Below, piece by piece: positions 1 to 6,237 of a stretch of DNA of 13,001 bases. Position numbers and translations under genes: made by a program. The notes under the pieces are model-generated. The model was given only the letters and a program-made list of their open reading frames with translations. It did not search any database and was not told the origin of the DNA. The DNA comes from Microcaldota archaeon (GTDB lineage Archaea; Micrarchaeota; Micrarchaeia; Micrarchaeales; CABMGC01), in contig JAJYXH010000107.1 in assembly GCA_021791075.1 (NCBI GenBank), positions 1 to 13,001 of the forward strand, given 5' to 3'. Numbering within the stretch: the stretch's first letter is position 1; each line of letters starts with the position of its first letter.

Positions 1-716
1 CTCTGCCAGCGCGCGATCCTCTTCTCCTGCATCGCCGCGAAGTTGGGCTTCCCTATCTTCTTTCCGTCTGAGAGCACCGCGAAGTTCTCCATCACGTTCT
101 CCCTGTTCATCAGCCCGAGGTCTATCCCAACCCTGTTCGTGTCCTCTATCATTGGAGGCGCCGACCCTGTCGATGCGGAGACGATCGCATAGTACTCGCG
201 ACCGTCGCGCTTTATCGTAAGAGTCAGCATCTTCCCGGCGATCTCCCTGTGCATCTCCATCCTCATCATCCCTATCTTCGAGACGCGGAGGACGTTTATC
301 CTGTTGCGCTTCTTGGTCTTTGACTCAATGGAGAATCCGAATTGAGGATACGTTATAGACGAGTACCTTCCGTACTTCTTGAACCGCGGGAATCCGACTT
401 TGACCCTCTTCCCCGCCCTCCTCTCCCTCACCCTCCTGAAGAAGTTCTGGTACGCCATCTGCAGCCTGACGAATACGTTCTGGAGGGCCTGTGAGTATAG
501 CCTGTTGAGTTCCCCATTCTCACTGACTATCCCTTTCATGAGCCTGTTGAATGTGGATTTTGTTATCTGCAGGTTCCTGTCCTTCAGGTACTCCTCCTTC
601 GCCAGCCCGAGGAGTTTGTTGTAGAGGAATCGCGCGAGCTCTATCTGTTCGTCTATCTCCCTCTGCCTCTTGGCGTCGGGATAGAGCCTGAACCTGTACG
701 CCCGCACAGATTCCAT
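1..716 (-). CDS. tnpB: TnpB (IS605 OrfB) RNA-guided nuclease, partial, C-terminus outside window
   Basis: The reading frame is open from an ATG at 714-716 to the left edge, giving 238 complete codons with no stop. The product begins MESVRAYRFRLYP and matches the N-terminus of the complete TnpB at 7652-8893 (about two thirds identity over the first 36 residues). The N-terminal helical/WED part is followed by the first RuvC motif GIDLGL, with the catalytic Asp at about residue 199. RuvC II, the zinc finger, RuvC III and the stop codon lie outside the window. TnpB proteins are RNA-guided DNA endonucleases that use an omega-RNA from the element's right end. Whether this copy is intact downstream cannot be seen. 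The two copies differ considerably, so they are separate acquisitions or an old duplication rather than a recent copy-paste. Confidence 0.9.
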   Translation of the reverse strand, partial: MESVRAYRFRLYPDAKRQREIDEQIELARFLYNKLLGLAKEEYLKDRNLQITKSTFNRLMKGIVSENGELNRLYSQALQNVFVRLQMAYQNFFRRVRERRAGKRVKVGFPRFKKYGRYSSITYPQFGFSIESKTKKRNRINVLRVSKIGMMRMEMHREIAGKMLTLTIKRDGREYYAIVSASTGSAPPMIEDTNRVGIDLGLMNRENVMENFAVLSDGKKIGKPNFAAMQEKRIARWQ

Positions 717-758
717 GACATTTATTATATTGTAAATGTTTATACGCCTTCGCTTCAT

Positions 759-778
759 CCCGCGATTGAAATCGTGGG
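759..778. repeat. Left-end subterminal hairpin of the first TnpB element
   Basis: The palindrome has arms CCCGCGATT and AATCGTGGG around a 2-base loop, with one G-T pair. Its position 43 bp upstream of the tnpB start fits the subterminal hairpins that IS200/IS605 TnpA recognises as single-stranded DNA. A related but less perfect hairpin lies in the same place in the second element. Confidence 0.6.
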
Positions 779-837
779 TTTTCAGCTCAGGTGCATCATT
801 ATAAAGGAACGAAGACGTCGAGAGGGAAGACCCTAGA

Positions 838-1014
838 TTATTCCTCCTTTATTGCTGCCTTTACCTTCTTCATGGTCGCGGCGTCTATCTGGGCCATGTT
901 ATGCGCCTCCTTGGCGTGTGCAGCTATCTTCGACATAAGTTCTGATTCATTTCCGGCTCTTGCCCTGAACCCGCAGCTCATGCCTATATCCCTGCATGCA
1001 AATGATTTTGCCAT
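838..1014 (-). CDS. DUF1059 family small protein
   Basis: This 58-residue protein has the DUF1059 pattern: MAKSFACRDIGMSCGF at the N-terminus, then a glutamate-rich ELM segment and IAAHAKEAH. Length agrees with the family (about 55-60 residues). The biochemical role is unknown; the conserved Cys-7, Cys-14 and the HAK/H region suggest metal binding, which is only inference. I chose the ATG at 1012-1014 because GGTGA (minus strand, 1020-1024) sits 5 bases upstream as a ribosome-binding site; the frame could open 4 codons earlier at a TTG, but that would bury the site. It lies 56 bp downstream of the HAD gene in the same direction and has its own TATA-like sequence in the gap. There is no signal peptide or membrane segment. 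Confidence 0.85.
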   Translation of the reverse strand: MAKSFACRDIGMSCGFRARAGNESELMSKIAAHAKEAHNMAQIDAATMKKVKAAIKEE

Positions 1015-1045
1015 ACATTTCACCAATTACCAATTGTCATAAGAC

Positions 1046-1056
1046 ATTTATAATAC
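1046..1056 (-). promoter_or_regulatory. TATA-like box for the DUF1059 gene
   Basis: The minus strand reads TATTATAAATG, centred about 37 bp before the ATG at 1014. With the usual archaeal spacing, transcription would start near 1024 and leave a leader just long enough for the GGTGA site. Inferred from sequence only. Confidence 0.4.
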
Positions 1057-1070
1057 TGTGAGTGACGCTG

Positions 1071-1775
1071 CTACGCTTTCTTTGAGTCAAGACCTAGATG
1101 CGGAAGTATCGCAGACAGGTTCTTCTCCTTCACGGCAACTCCGGCCTTCTCCAGAACTTCCCGCTTTGTGCAGTTGAATGCTATAGAGAGTCCGACCCGC
1201 TGGAATATGGGGAGGTCGTTGACGTCGTCTCCCACATATACGCACTCCTTCATGCTTATCTTGTTTATCTGTGCGATATACTTTACGAACTTTATCTTGT
1301 CCTTGTAGTCAGTGGCAAGGAGCCTCCAGTTCTGCAGCCCCCCCTTCGTGTCGAACTCGAGATCGCAGTGCGCAAGAGTGTACTTTATCCCAAGTTCGGT
1401 GCGTGCGCGTTGGACCAGTGCGTCGAAGCTCCCGCTTACTATCCCAGTAAGCATGCCCGCCTCTTTCAGGGCTGCGAATGTTTCCTTGGCTCCCGGAACG
1501 AAGTCGCGCGACTCTACCATGCTGCTGAAAGTCTTTGAGTCAAGGCCTTTGGCCTTGAGGACGCAGCAGGCCGCATCGCTCCAGTCCATATAGGATCTGA
1601 ATCCTTTCCTTACGTATATATCCCGCAGCCTCTCGTGCAGGTCGTATATGCCCATGTTGTCGAACATCACGTCCCAGGAGCTGGAACCGACTACGTCGTC
1701 CTTGCGGCTCAGGGAAGGCTTCTCGAATATGACTCCGTCCATGTCGAATATTATTATCTTGTACCGCGAAGGCAT
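1071..1775 (-). CDS. HAD-superfamily hydrolase, phosphoserine phosphatase-like
   Basis: This 234-residue soluble phosphatase contains the four HAD motifs in order. Motif I is FDMDGVIF with nucleophile Asp-11 and Asp-13. Motif II is GIVSGSF with Ser-114. Motif III is a lysine in DYKDK (about 158-160). Motif IV is VGDDVNDLPIF with Asp-183/184 and Asp-187. The helical insertion between motifs I and II (about 20-95) is the C1-type cap seen in SerB/phosphoserine phosphatases and phosphoglycolate-phosphatase relatives. Serine biosynthesis is a candidate pathway, but HAD substrate specificity cannot be read from motifs, so I give no gene symbol. It is divergent from tRNA-Gly(GCC). A TATA-like stretch about 28 bp before the ATG suggests a nearly leaderless mRNA. 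Confidence 0.85.
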   Translation of the reverse strand: MPSRYKIIIFDMDGVIFEKPSLSRKDDVVGSSSWDVMFDNMGIYDLHERLRDIYVRKGFRSYMDWSDAACCVLKAKGLDSKTFSSMVESRDFVPGAKETFAALKEAGMLTGIVSGSFDALVQRARTELGIKYTLAHCDLEFDTKGGLQNWRLLATDYKDKIKFVKYIAQINKISMKECVYVGDDVNDLPIFQRVGLSIAFNCTKREVLEKAGVAVKEKNLSAILPHLGLDSKKA

Positions 1776-1794
1776 GCTTCTACCTTTGCCAGGC

Positions 1795-1811
1795 TTTATT
1801 ATTAATCTTTT
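1795..1811 (-). promoter_or_regulatory. TATA-like promoter element of the HAD gene
   Basis: The minus strand is AT-rich here (GATTAATAATAAAG), centred about 28 bp before the ATG at 1775. That distance would make the transcript start at or within a few bases of the start codon, the leaderless arrangement common in archaea. Confidence 0.4.
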
Positions 1812-1835
1812 TGGATGCCTGACCTGAGGAGAAAT

Positions 1836-1848
1836 GGTTAATAAAATG
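1836..1848 (+). promoter_or_regulatory. TATA-like box of tRNA-Gly(GCC)
   Basis: The plus strand reads GGTTAATAAAATG, centred about 33 bp before the mature tRNA 5' end at 1876. This fits an archaeal tRNA promoter with a short 5' leader. Inferred from position and composition only. Confidence 0.35.
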
Positions 1849-1875
1849 TGCCTGCCATCTATTACTGCTTATCCT

Positions 1876-1948
1876 GCGAGCGTAGTCTAGCCTGGTAGGA
1901 CTTTGCCTTGCCAAGGCAAGAACCCGGGTCCGAATCCCGGCGCTCGCA
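1876..1948 (+). tRNA. tRNA-Gly (anticodon GCC)
   Basis: A full cloverleaf can be drawn. The acceptor stem GCGAGCG pairs with CGCTCGC, with discriminator A at 1948. The D stem is GTC/GAC. The anticodon stem TTGCC/GGCAA encloses the loop TTGCCAA with anticodon GCC. The T stem CCGGG/CCCGG encloses TCCGAAT. It reads GGC and GGU codons. The gene has no encoded CCA and no visible intron. The D-loop and anticodon stem are the same as in tRNA-Gly(CCC) at 8989-9061. It converges on the 208-codon gene that ends at 1981. Confidence 0.95.
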
Positions 1949-1980
1949 CTTGTATTAAAATAGTTATAATGGTACTGCCG

Positions 1981-2607
1981 CTACATACGTCGCCGCAAGG
2001 ACATGATGTGGTGGTCGACTTCTGTGGCTATCTTTAGAGGATCCGATGTTACTTCCGTCAGGTCTTTTAGCGGTTTTCCAGTAGCTTCCCTTGCCGTATT
2101 GCTGCGGCGTGCGGCAATCCTTGAAAATTCGCGCTTGTGGACCGCTGCTACTATGGTTTTCGGGCTCTGCCCTCTCCAATTAGCATCAGTGTATGACGTG
2201 TGAGACCTCAGCAGTCCGAGGAGGTGGCTTGCGGTTCTCGCATGTTCCGCGTCCCTGGTTCCGTGGTGCGTATGAGTTGCATAAAATCTTGAGAATACAT
2301 GGGCTACCTTCTCTTTTGCCCTCTCGTTTGCAGGAGCATCGAGTATGTCGGGCTTTCTCTCTGCGACGTGTGCAACCTGCTCGGTGTGCACCGATGCTAT
2401 CTCTCCGCCTATTGATGTGGTTACTTTGCCGGTCTCCTTTCTCGTGGAATATTTTATAAGGAATATTTCAGGATGGCTTTCCGCATAGAATTGGGAGAGT
2501 CTCTTGGAGTTTGTAAGCGCATGTACTATCAGGGGGTTCCGGATGCGTCGGCGTTCCTGAAGAGAAACCCGTATGTGTTCTTGCTTACACCGAGTGCAAA
2601 GGCTCAT
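1981..2607 (-). CDS. Unrecognised 208-residue protein with N-terminal CxxC
   Basis: I do not recognise this protein. It is 208 residues, soluble-looking, basic and histidine-rich, with CTRC at residues 4-7, a THTHHGT run near 112 and EVDHH near 198; it ends LRRRM. A zinc-knuckle-like CxxC with later His residues could bind metal, but no known fold is evident. The ATG at 2605-2607 overlaps the TGA of the upstream 49-codon gene (ATGA), so it is probably read by translational coupling. GGGG lies only one base before the ATG, too close for a normal ribosome-binding site. Supporting a real gene: its length, ordinary composition, AGG/CGG arginine use like its neighbours, and the coupling. Against: no family match from memory. 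It may belong to a lineage-specific accessory locus between tRNA-Gly and the GNAT gene. Confidence 0.6.
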   Translation of the reverse strand: MSLCTRCKQEHIRVSLQERRRIRNPLIVHALTNSKRLSQFYAESHPEIFLIKYSTRKETGKVTTSIGGEIASVHTEQVAHVAERKPDILDAPANERAKEKVAHVFSRFYATHTHHGTRDAEHARTASHLLGLLRSHTSYTDANWRGQSPKTIVAAVHKREFSRIAARRSNTAREATGKPLKDLTEVTSDPLKIATEVDHHIMSLRRRM

Positions 2608-2753
2608 TCCCCACTTTTACTTATCAGATAGAGCGCCTTGGTGCACCGCTTTCCGTCCCTCGTGGCAGGCGAGGCTAACTCGTCCCTGCTCATTTTGGAT
2701 GCGGCAGCTAAATATGGGTCTTTTACTTGGGTCCTGCTTTTTAGGAGTGCCAT
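2604..2753 (-). CDS. Small 49-residue protein, coupled to the 208-residue gene
   Basis: The frame runs from an ATG at 2751-2753 to a TGA at 2604-2606 and encodes 49 residues, starting MALLKSRTQVKDPYLAAASK and ending ISKSGE. The product is basic, with no membrane segment and one cysteine. A good ribosome-binding site GAGG (minus strand, 2761-2764) lies 7 bases before the ATG. The stop overlaps the next start as ATGA. These two signals make translation plausible despite the short length. Another open frame over the same bases, starting MRKLDGTPKK at about 2766 and ending at a TAA just before the 208-codon gene, lacks a ribosome-binding site, so I prefer this one. Function unknown; small-plus-large coupled pairs include antitoxin/toxin and chaperone/partner arrangements, but nothing here proves one. 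Confidence 0.45.
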   Translation of the reverse strand: MALLKSRTQVKDPYLAAASKMSRDELASPATRDGKRCTKALYLISKSGE

Positions 2754-2836
2754 CTAACTTCCTCATTTTATGGTCTCTGATATCTGCTTCTGGTCAATTT
2801 TAGTATAGGTGTCGTAGTGTTTATAGTTTATGTTTG

Positions 2837-2849
2837 TTTTTTTTTTTTT
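2837..2849. repeat. Homopolymer run of 13 T (13 A on minus strand)
   Basis: An uninterrupted T13 on the plus strand lies 15 bp past the GNAT stop codon and about 84 bp before the 49-codon gene. For the minus-strand genes it is an A run in the RNA, so it is not their U-tract terminator. On the plus strand no gene precedes it. It may act as a bendable promoter element for the 49/208 pair, or simply be a slippage-prone tract. Confidence 0.8.
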
Positions 2850-2863
2850 GGTGGGGCAGGTAT

Positions 2864-3130
2864 TCAGACCGACATGTCGCAGAGCTCCTTGTGCTTCTCT
2901 AGGAAATATGTTATGTAAGGGCAGTCGGGCCTTACCTTGAGTCCCTTCTCCTTTGCGTAGCCGAATGCCTCGAGAGCAAGCCGCTCGGCAACGCCTTTTC
3001 CGCGCGCCTCTTCCGGGACGAATGTGTGGTAGATGCTCATCGTCTTCTGGTCTGTCATCCTGTATAGAAGCTCTGCTTCCCCGCTACCGGTCTTAGTGTA
3101 GAATCTCCCTGCGGTATGGCCTATCTCCAT
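2864..3130 (-). CDS. YjdJ-type GNAT family N-acetyltransferase
   Basis: This 88-residue protein is a minimal GCN5-related acetyltransferase of the YjdJ type (acetyltransf_CG family), which is normally 85-100 residues. The core reads HTFVPEEARGKGVAERLALEAF, the acetyl-CoA binding loop and helix (about residues 35-56), followed by GLKVRPDCPYITYFLEKHKEL with the family's conserved Cys-Pro. It probably transfers acetyl from acetyl-CoA to an amine; the natural substrate of the family is not known. Its ATG follows the Nudix stop codon directly (TGA then ATG, no gap), so it is the last gene of the gatDE run and is translationally coupled. Confidence 0.85.
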   Translation of the reverse strand: MEIGHTAGRFYTKTGSGEAELLYRMTDQKTMSIYHTFVPEEARGKGVAERLALEAFGYAKEKGLKVRPDCPYITYFLEKHKELCDMSV

Positions 3131-3643
3131 TCAACTACCCTTTAGGAATTTTGAATAATAAAGAAGTGCCGCTATGGTCTTTGTGTCCTTGATCTTGTTC
3201 TCTTTTATCATCCTCAATGCCTTATCAAGGCTGAGGAATACAACCGTTATATCCTCGTCGACCTCCGGGTTCGCCTTTCCTTTCTTCAGAGCTGTTGCGA
3301 GGCAGAAGTGATTGATCTCGTCACTCACACCCGGAGAAGAGTAGGAACTGAATATCTTCCTGATCTTCCCGGCCCTGTATCCTGTCTCCTCTGCGAGTTC
3401 GCGTGCCGCGGCATCGGCAGCGCTCTCCCCTTTCTCCATGTGGCCTGCAGGGAGTTCGTATAGTGTCTTTGTGATTGAGTGGCGCCGGTTCTTTTCGATG
3501 AGGATCTTTCTGTCATGGGTTATTGGTATCACAACCACTGACCCAATATTTGACATGTACTCGAACTTTATGGTCCTTCCCTTAAGCCGCATCTTCTTGT
3601 AAACGAGATCGAAGACGTGACCTTTGTAGATCGTGGTTGGCAT
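3131..3643 (-). CDS. Nudix hydrolase, ADP-ribose pyrophosphatase-like
   Basis: The 170-residue protein contains a complete Nudix box G-x5-E-x7-REUxEExGU at residues 67-89: Gly-67, Glu-73, then RELAEETGY, with the metal-binding Glu-82, Glu-85 and Glu-86. The ELPAG immediately before the box and the pattern IEKNRRHSITKTLYELPAG are typical of the ADP-ribose/NDP-sugar pyrophosphatase group. It likely cleaves ADP-ribose or a similar nucleoside diphosphate derivative to clear toxic metabolites; exact substrate is inference. It sits 4 bp downstream of the AIM24 gene and abuts the GNAT gene, inside the gatDE run. No signal peptide. Confidence 0.88.
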   Translation of the reverse strand: MPTTIYKGHVFDLVYKKMRLKGRTIKFEYMSNIGSVVVIPITHDRKILIEKNRRHSITKTLYELPAGHMEKGESAADAAARELAEETGYRAGKIRKIFSSYSSPGVSDEINHFCLATALKKGKANPEVDEDITVVFLSLDKALRMIKENKIKDTKTIAALLYYSKFLKGS

Positions 3644-3647
3644 GTTC

Positions 3648-4337
3648 TCACTTCTTGCTCTTCTGCATCGCCTGCCCTTCGGTGTAGATCTCTGCTGAGA
3701 ATTTATACGGTGATATCGTCTGTGTTATGAGCCTTCCCTTTCCGGTGAATGTGGCAAGGAAGAGGCCGACACCACCGAACATCGCGGTCTTTATGTTGTC
3801 AACGTATCTTATCTTGTACGAGAGAGACCCGTCGAATCCTGCAACATGTGAGGGATCCACTTCCACAGCATTGCTGCCATCAAGATTGTGCTCTATCATG
3901 TCACCCGTCACATGTATGTGTAGCCTTCCCGGTCCTGTGAACTCCTGAAGTACGAACCCAGTTCCCCCGAACATGCCTTCGGCCATGTTGGTTATGTGTA
4001 TGCCAAATTTTACTGACTCCTCGACAACGAGAAATGCCTTCCGCTCTGTTATGAATTTGCTGCCCTCCTCTATATCGATAGGGACTATCTTTCCGGGAAA
4101 GACCCCTGCCACCTGCATGTGACCCGGACCTTTCTGGGCTTTGAATTCGGTAAGGAATGCCGTGGCTCCGGTGACCCTCCTTTCGATCATTCCGACAAGG
4201 CCGCCTACGGCCCTCGGATTCATTATTACTGTATCGTCCTTGCTTATGAGTGTTCCAGAGTCCGCATATACGGCCTCGTCCTGATCCAGGTCAACCTTCA
4301 GCGACTGCATGTCGGATCCGATTATTGTATATTTCAT
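3648..4337 (-). CDS. AIM24 / TIGR00266 family protein
   Basis: This 229-residue protein belongs to the AIM24 family (also TIGR00266), a beta-rich fold seen in bacteria, archaea and mitochondria with unclear function. The diagnostic signs are repeated GG-x-GF/L blocks followed by L-x-F-TGPGRL: MFGGTGFVLQEFTGPGRLHI near 126-145 and MFGGVGLFLATFTGKGRLI near 191-210, plus the internal duplication typical of the family. I chose the ATG at 4335-4337, giving MKYTIIGSDMQSL. The frame opens further upstream, but that extension would overlap gatE by 38 bp and looks unlike the family. A GGTGG sits just before the ATG. The gap to the gatE stop is 13 bp. No transmembrane segment is visible. Confidence 0.85.
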   Translation of the reverse strand: MKYTIIGSDMQSLKVDLDQDEAVYADSGTLISKDDTVIMNPRAVGGLVGMIERRVTGATAFLTEFKAQKGPGHMQVAGVFPGKIVPIDIEEGSKFITERKAFLVVEESVKFGIHITNMAEGMFGGTGFVLQEFTGPGRLHIHVTGDMIEHNLDGSNAVEVDPSHVAGFDGSLSYKIRYVDNIKTAMFGGVGLFLATFTGKGRLITQTISPYKFSAEIYTEGQAMQKSKK

Positions 4338-4350
4338 TCCACCACTATGT

Positions 4351-6237
4351 TTATTTTTCCAGCATGTTTTTGAGGTCCTCTCCGTCAACGTTCAGCCTAT
4401 GCTTCGACATGACCCGCCTTTGGATCTCTCCTTTCGGAGTTTCGGCCCCTAAGTCCTTTGTCTCTCTGTCTATGATGGCCTTTAACTCCTTCCCAGATAT
4501 TCTTCCGAGATTATTTTCTTTTATTATGGACTGCACAGGCATGTCCTTTGAAGATAATAGTTTGAGAGCCTCCTCTACCGCGTTTTTTGTTATCTTGTTT
4601 TCACTATACGCATTGAAAAGTTCTGCAAGCCTCTCTCCACTTACTCCGTCTACATTGTAGTTATTGCGCTTCAGCTCTGTGAATTTTTGGAGAAGTATGT
4701 TTGCTATGAAAATCCTGTCTGCTTTTGTCTTCTTTGTTATCTCCTTGTACAGGGCGAGACGGGGTGAGACCATGATCTGCTCTGCCAGCGTTTCGGTCTT
4801 TAGGTCTGACATTAATTGGCTTCTCTCCTTCTCTATGTCAGGCGCGCTTGAGCTTGCCTTGCTCAGCATATCCCTGGTTACCTGCACCGGTGTCGCATCG
4901 GTCTCTGGATACATTCTGGACCCCCCTGGCAGCGGTCTGAGGAATCTTGTTGTGTATAGGTCGTTGTTGACGGCACCCCTTGTCTCCAGAAGCACTCCGT
5001 CGGTTATTGCGGCCTTTGACCTGTTGATCGCGAAGCCTATTGCGGTCTTAACTGCCTCCTTTCTTCCGGCTATGAGCACGAACGCGTCATCACTTCCAAT
5101 CCCCAGGGCCTTTGTTGTGGCCTCAAACTCTTTTTCGCCCATCCCATACTTTGACATATCCTCGTCGCTGTGTATTATTCCTTTGACTCCGCCCATCTTG
5201 GCATAGTCGCTTATCTCGCTTCCCAGCCTCCTGTCCGGATTTACCTCGGTGCCTATGATTCCCTTGAACCCTTGCAGGGCAAATCCAGATACTATGCCCC
5301 CGGAGTCGATTGCACTCGATATTATCTTGGCTTTGGAATCTTTCAGAACCGATGTGAGATCCTTCGGCTCCCCTACGGACCCCTTGCTTTTTGCCAGCCT
5401 CTCTTTTATTCGGAGCAGGTTCTGCTGCCTCAGAACCTCGTTTTCGACGAATCTGTCCAGGAAGTCGACGTCCTGAAGCCCCTTGATCTCCACTCTCGCC
5501 CCGCCCTTTATCGAGATGTTTACGTCCTGCCTGATGGATCCTATCCCGCGCTGGACCTTTCCGGTGAGTCTTAGCAGCGTGCCGATCTTCAACGCTGCCT
5601 CCTTTGCCTCTCTGGGAGACCTTATCCAGGGGTCGGTATCTATCTCTATCAGTGGTATCCCTATTCTGCCTGTCTCGTATGTTATTCCTTCTTCTGTATT
5701 TGACTCTATTCCGGCAGACTCTTCCTCAACAAAGGCGGATATTATCTTTATTTCATGCCCCCCAACATTCAGCCTGCCATTGAGACCTATCTTTGTGGTT
5801 CTTTGGAAGGCGCTCGGGTTGCTTCCGTCGACCACCTGCTTTCTCATCGGCTGCAGTTCGTCCGGAACTACCATCTTCATTGCAGACACTATGCTCAGTG
5901 CCGTCAGGAGAGCCTCTCTGTTCATGTTGTGCGGGGGCTCCTCGTCTATTTCGACAAGGCACGCATGGTTGTTATTGATCAGGTAGGTGAACTTGCGATC
6001 CTTGGTCTGTTCGAAGCTTGCTGCCCTGTCTATGATCCCCAACTCCCCGGCAACAGCCCTCTGGTATCTTGTGATCTCCGCGTTCTCCCCGTCTTCGGGT
6101 CCGGAAAGAGTGGACGTGCAGGAGCAGAATAGCTTTACTTGGGTGGCGAGCCTCTGGTGTATCTCCAATCCGCACATGAATCCTATTTTTTCGTAGTACT
6201 TCTCGTCTTTTTCCACACGCCCCACCACTTCACCCAT
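4351..6237 (-). CDS. gatE: Glutamyl-tRNA(Gln) amidotransferase subunit E
   Basis: The 628-residue protein is the tRNA-binding and kinase-like subunit of the archaeal GatDE amidotransferase, which converts Glu-tRNA(Gln) to Gln-tRNA(Gln) in the cytoplasm. The N-terminus has the GatB/GatE cradle signature GFMCGLEIHQRL (about 19-30), then VEIDEEPPHN and the RQDVNISI block (about 238-245). Next comes the GatE-specific AspRS-like insertion (roughly 280-410, containing the GTEVNPDRRLGSEISDYAK segment). The helical and YqeY-like tail domains run from about 470 to the end. Length fits archaeal GatE. The ATG at 6235-6237 overlaps the end of gatD by 8 bp, so the subunits are translationally coupled and made in equal amounts. 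Presence of GatDE implies that Gln-tRNA is made indirectly. Confidence 0.97.
   Translation of the reverse strand: MGEVVGRVEKDEKYYEKIGFMCGLEIHQRLATQVKLFCSCTSTLSGPEDGENAEITRYQRAVAGELGIIDRAASFEQTKDRKFTYLINNNHACLVEIDEEPPHNMNREALLTALSIVSAMKMVVPDELQPMRKQVVDGSNPSAFQRTTKIGLNGRLNVGGHEIKIISAFVEEESAGIESNTEEGITYETGRIGIPLIEIDTDPWIRSPREAKEAALKIGTLLRLTGKVQRGIGSIRQDVNISIKGGARVEIKGLQDVDFLDRFVENEVLRQQNLLRIKERLAKSKGSVGEPKDLTSVLKDSKAKIISSAIDSGGIVSGFALQGFKGIIGTEVNPDRRLGSEISDYAKMGGVKGIIHSDEDMSKYGMGEKEFEATTKALGIGSDDAFVLIAGRKEAVKTAIGFAINRSKAAITDGVLLETRGAVNNDLYTTRFLRPLPGGSRMYPETDATPVQVTRDMLSKASSSAPDIEKERSQLMSDLKTETLAEQIMVSPRLALYKEITKKTKADRIFIANILLQKFTELKRNNYNVDGVSGERLAELFNAYSENKITKNAVEEALKLLSSKDMPVQSIIKENNLGRISGKELKAIIDRETKDLGAETPKGEIQRRVMSKHRLNVDGEDLKNMLEK

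Larger units (their letters stand above)
1..790 (-). mobile_element. IS200/IS605-group (IS1341-type) element, truncated by the window edge
   Basis: This is the 5' part of an insertion sequence carrying a tnpB gene; the rest lies beyond position 1. The left-end side, 717-790, contains an imperfect palindrome at 759-778 and the pentamer TGAGC (minus strand, 785-789). The same pentamer and a comparable hairpin occur upstream of the second tnpB in this window, so I place the left boundary near 790; the exact end is not determined. No tnpA transposase is visible next to it, so mobility would need a TnpA supplied from elsewhere. Confidence 0.7.

Noticed and set aside
1015..1026. TTG start adding four residues to the DUF1059 protein
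   Set aside because: The ATG at 1014 has a well-spaced GGTGA, which the longer form would cover.
2193..2803. Plus-strand open frames opposite the orphan pair
   Set aside because: They are rich in Cys, Trp, Arg and Ser, lack ribosome-binding sites and lie opposite longer minus-strand frames with better signals.
2837..2849. T13 as terminator of the gatDE operon
   Set aside because: The operon is on the minus strand, where the run is A, not U, in the RNA.
4338..4388. Extended N-terminus of the AIM24 protein (17 extra residues)
   Set aside because: It would overlap gatE by 38 bp, and the ATG at 4337 gives the normal family start.
5483..5986. Long plus-strand frame of 167 codons opposite gatE
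   Set aside because: It is the reverse-strand shadow of a confidently assigned gene.
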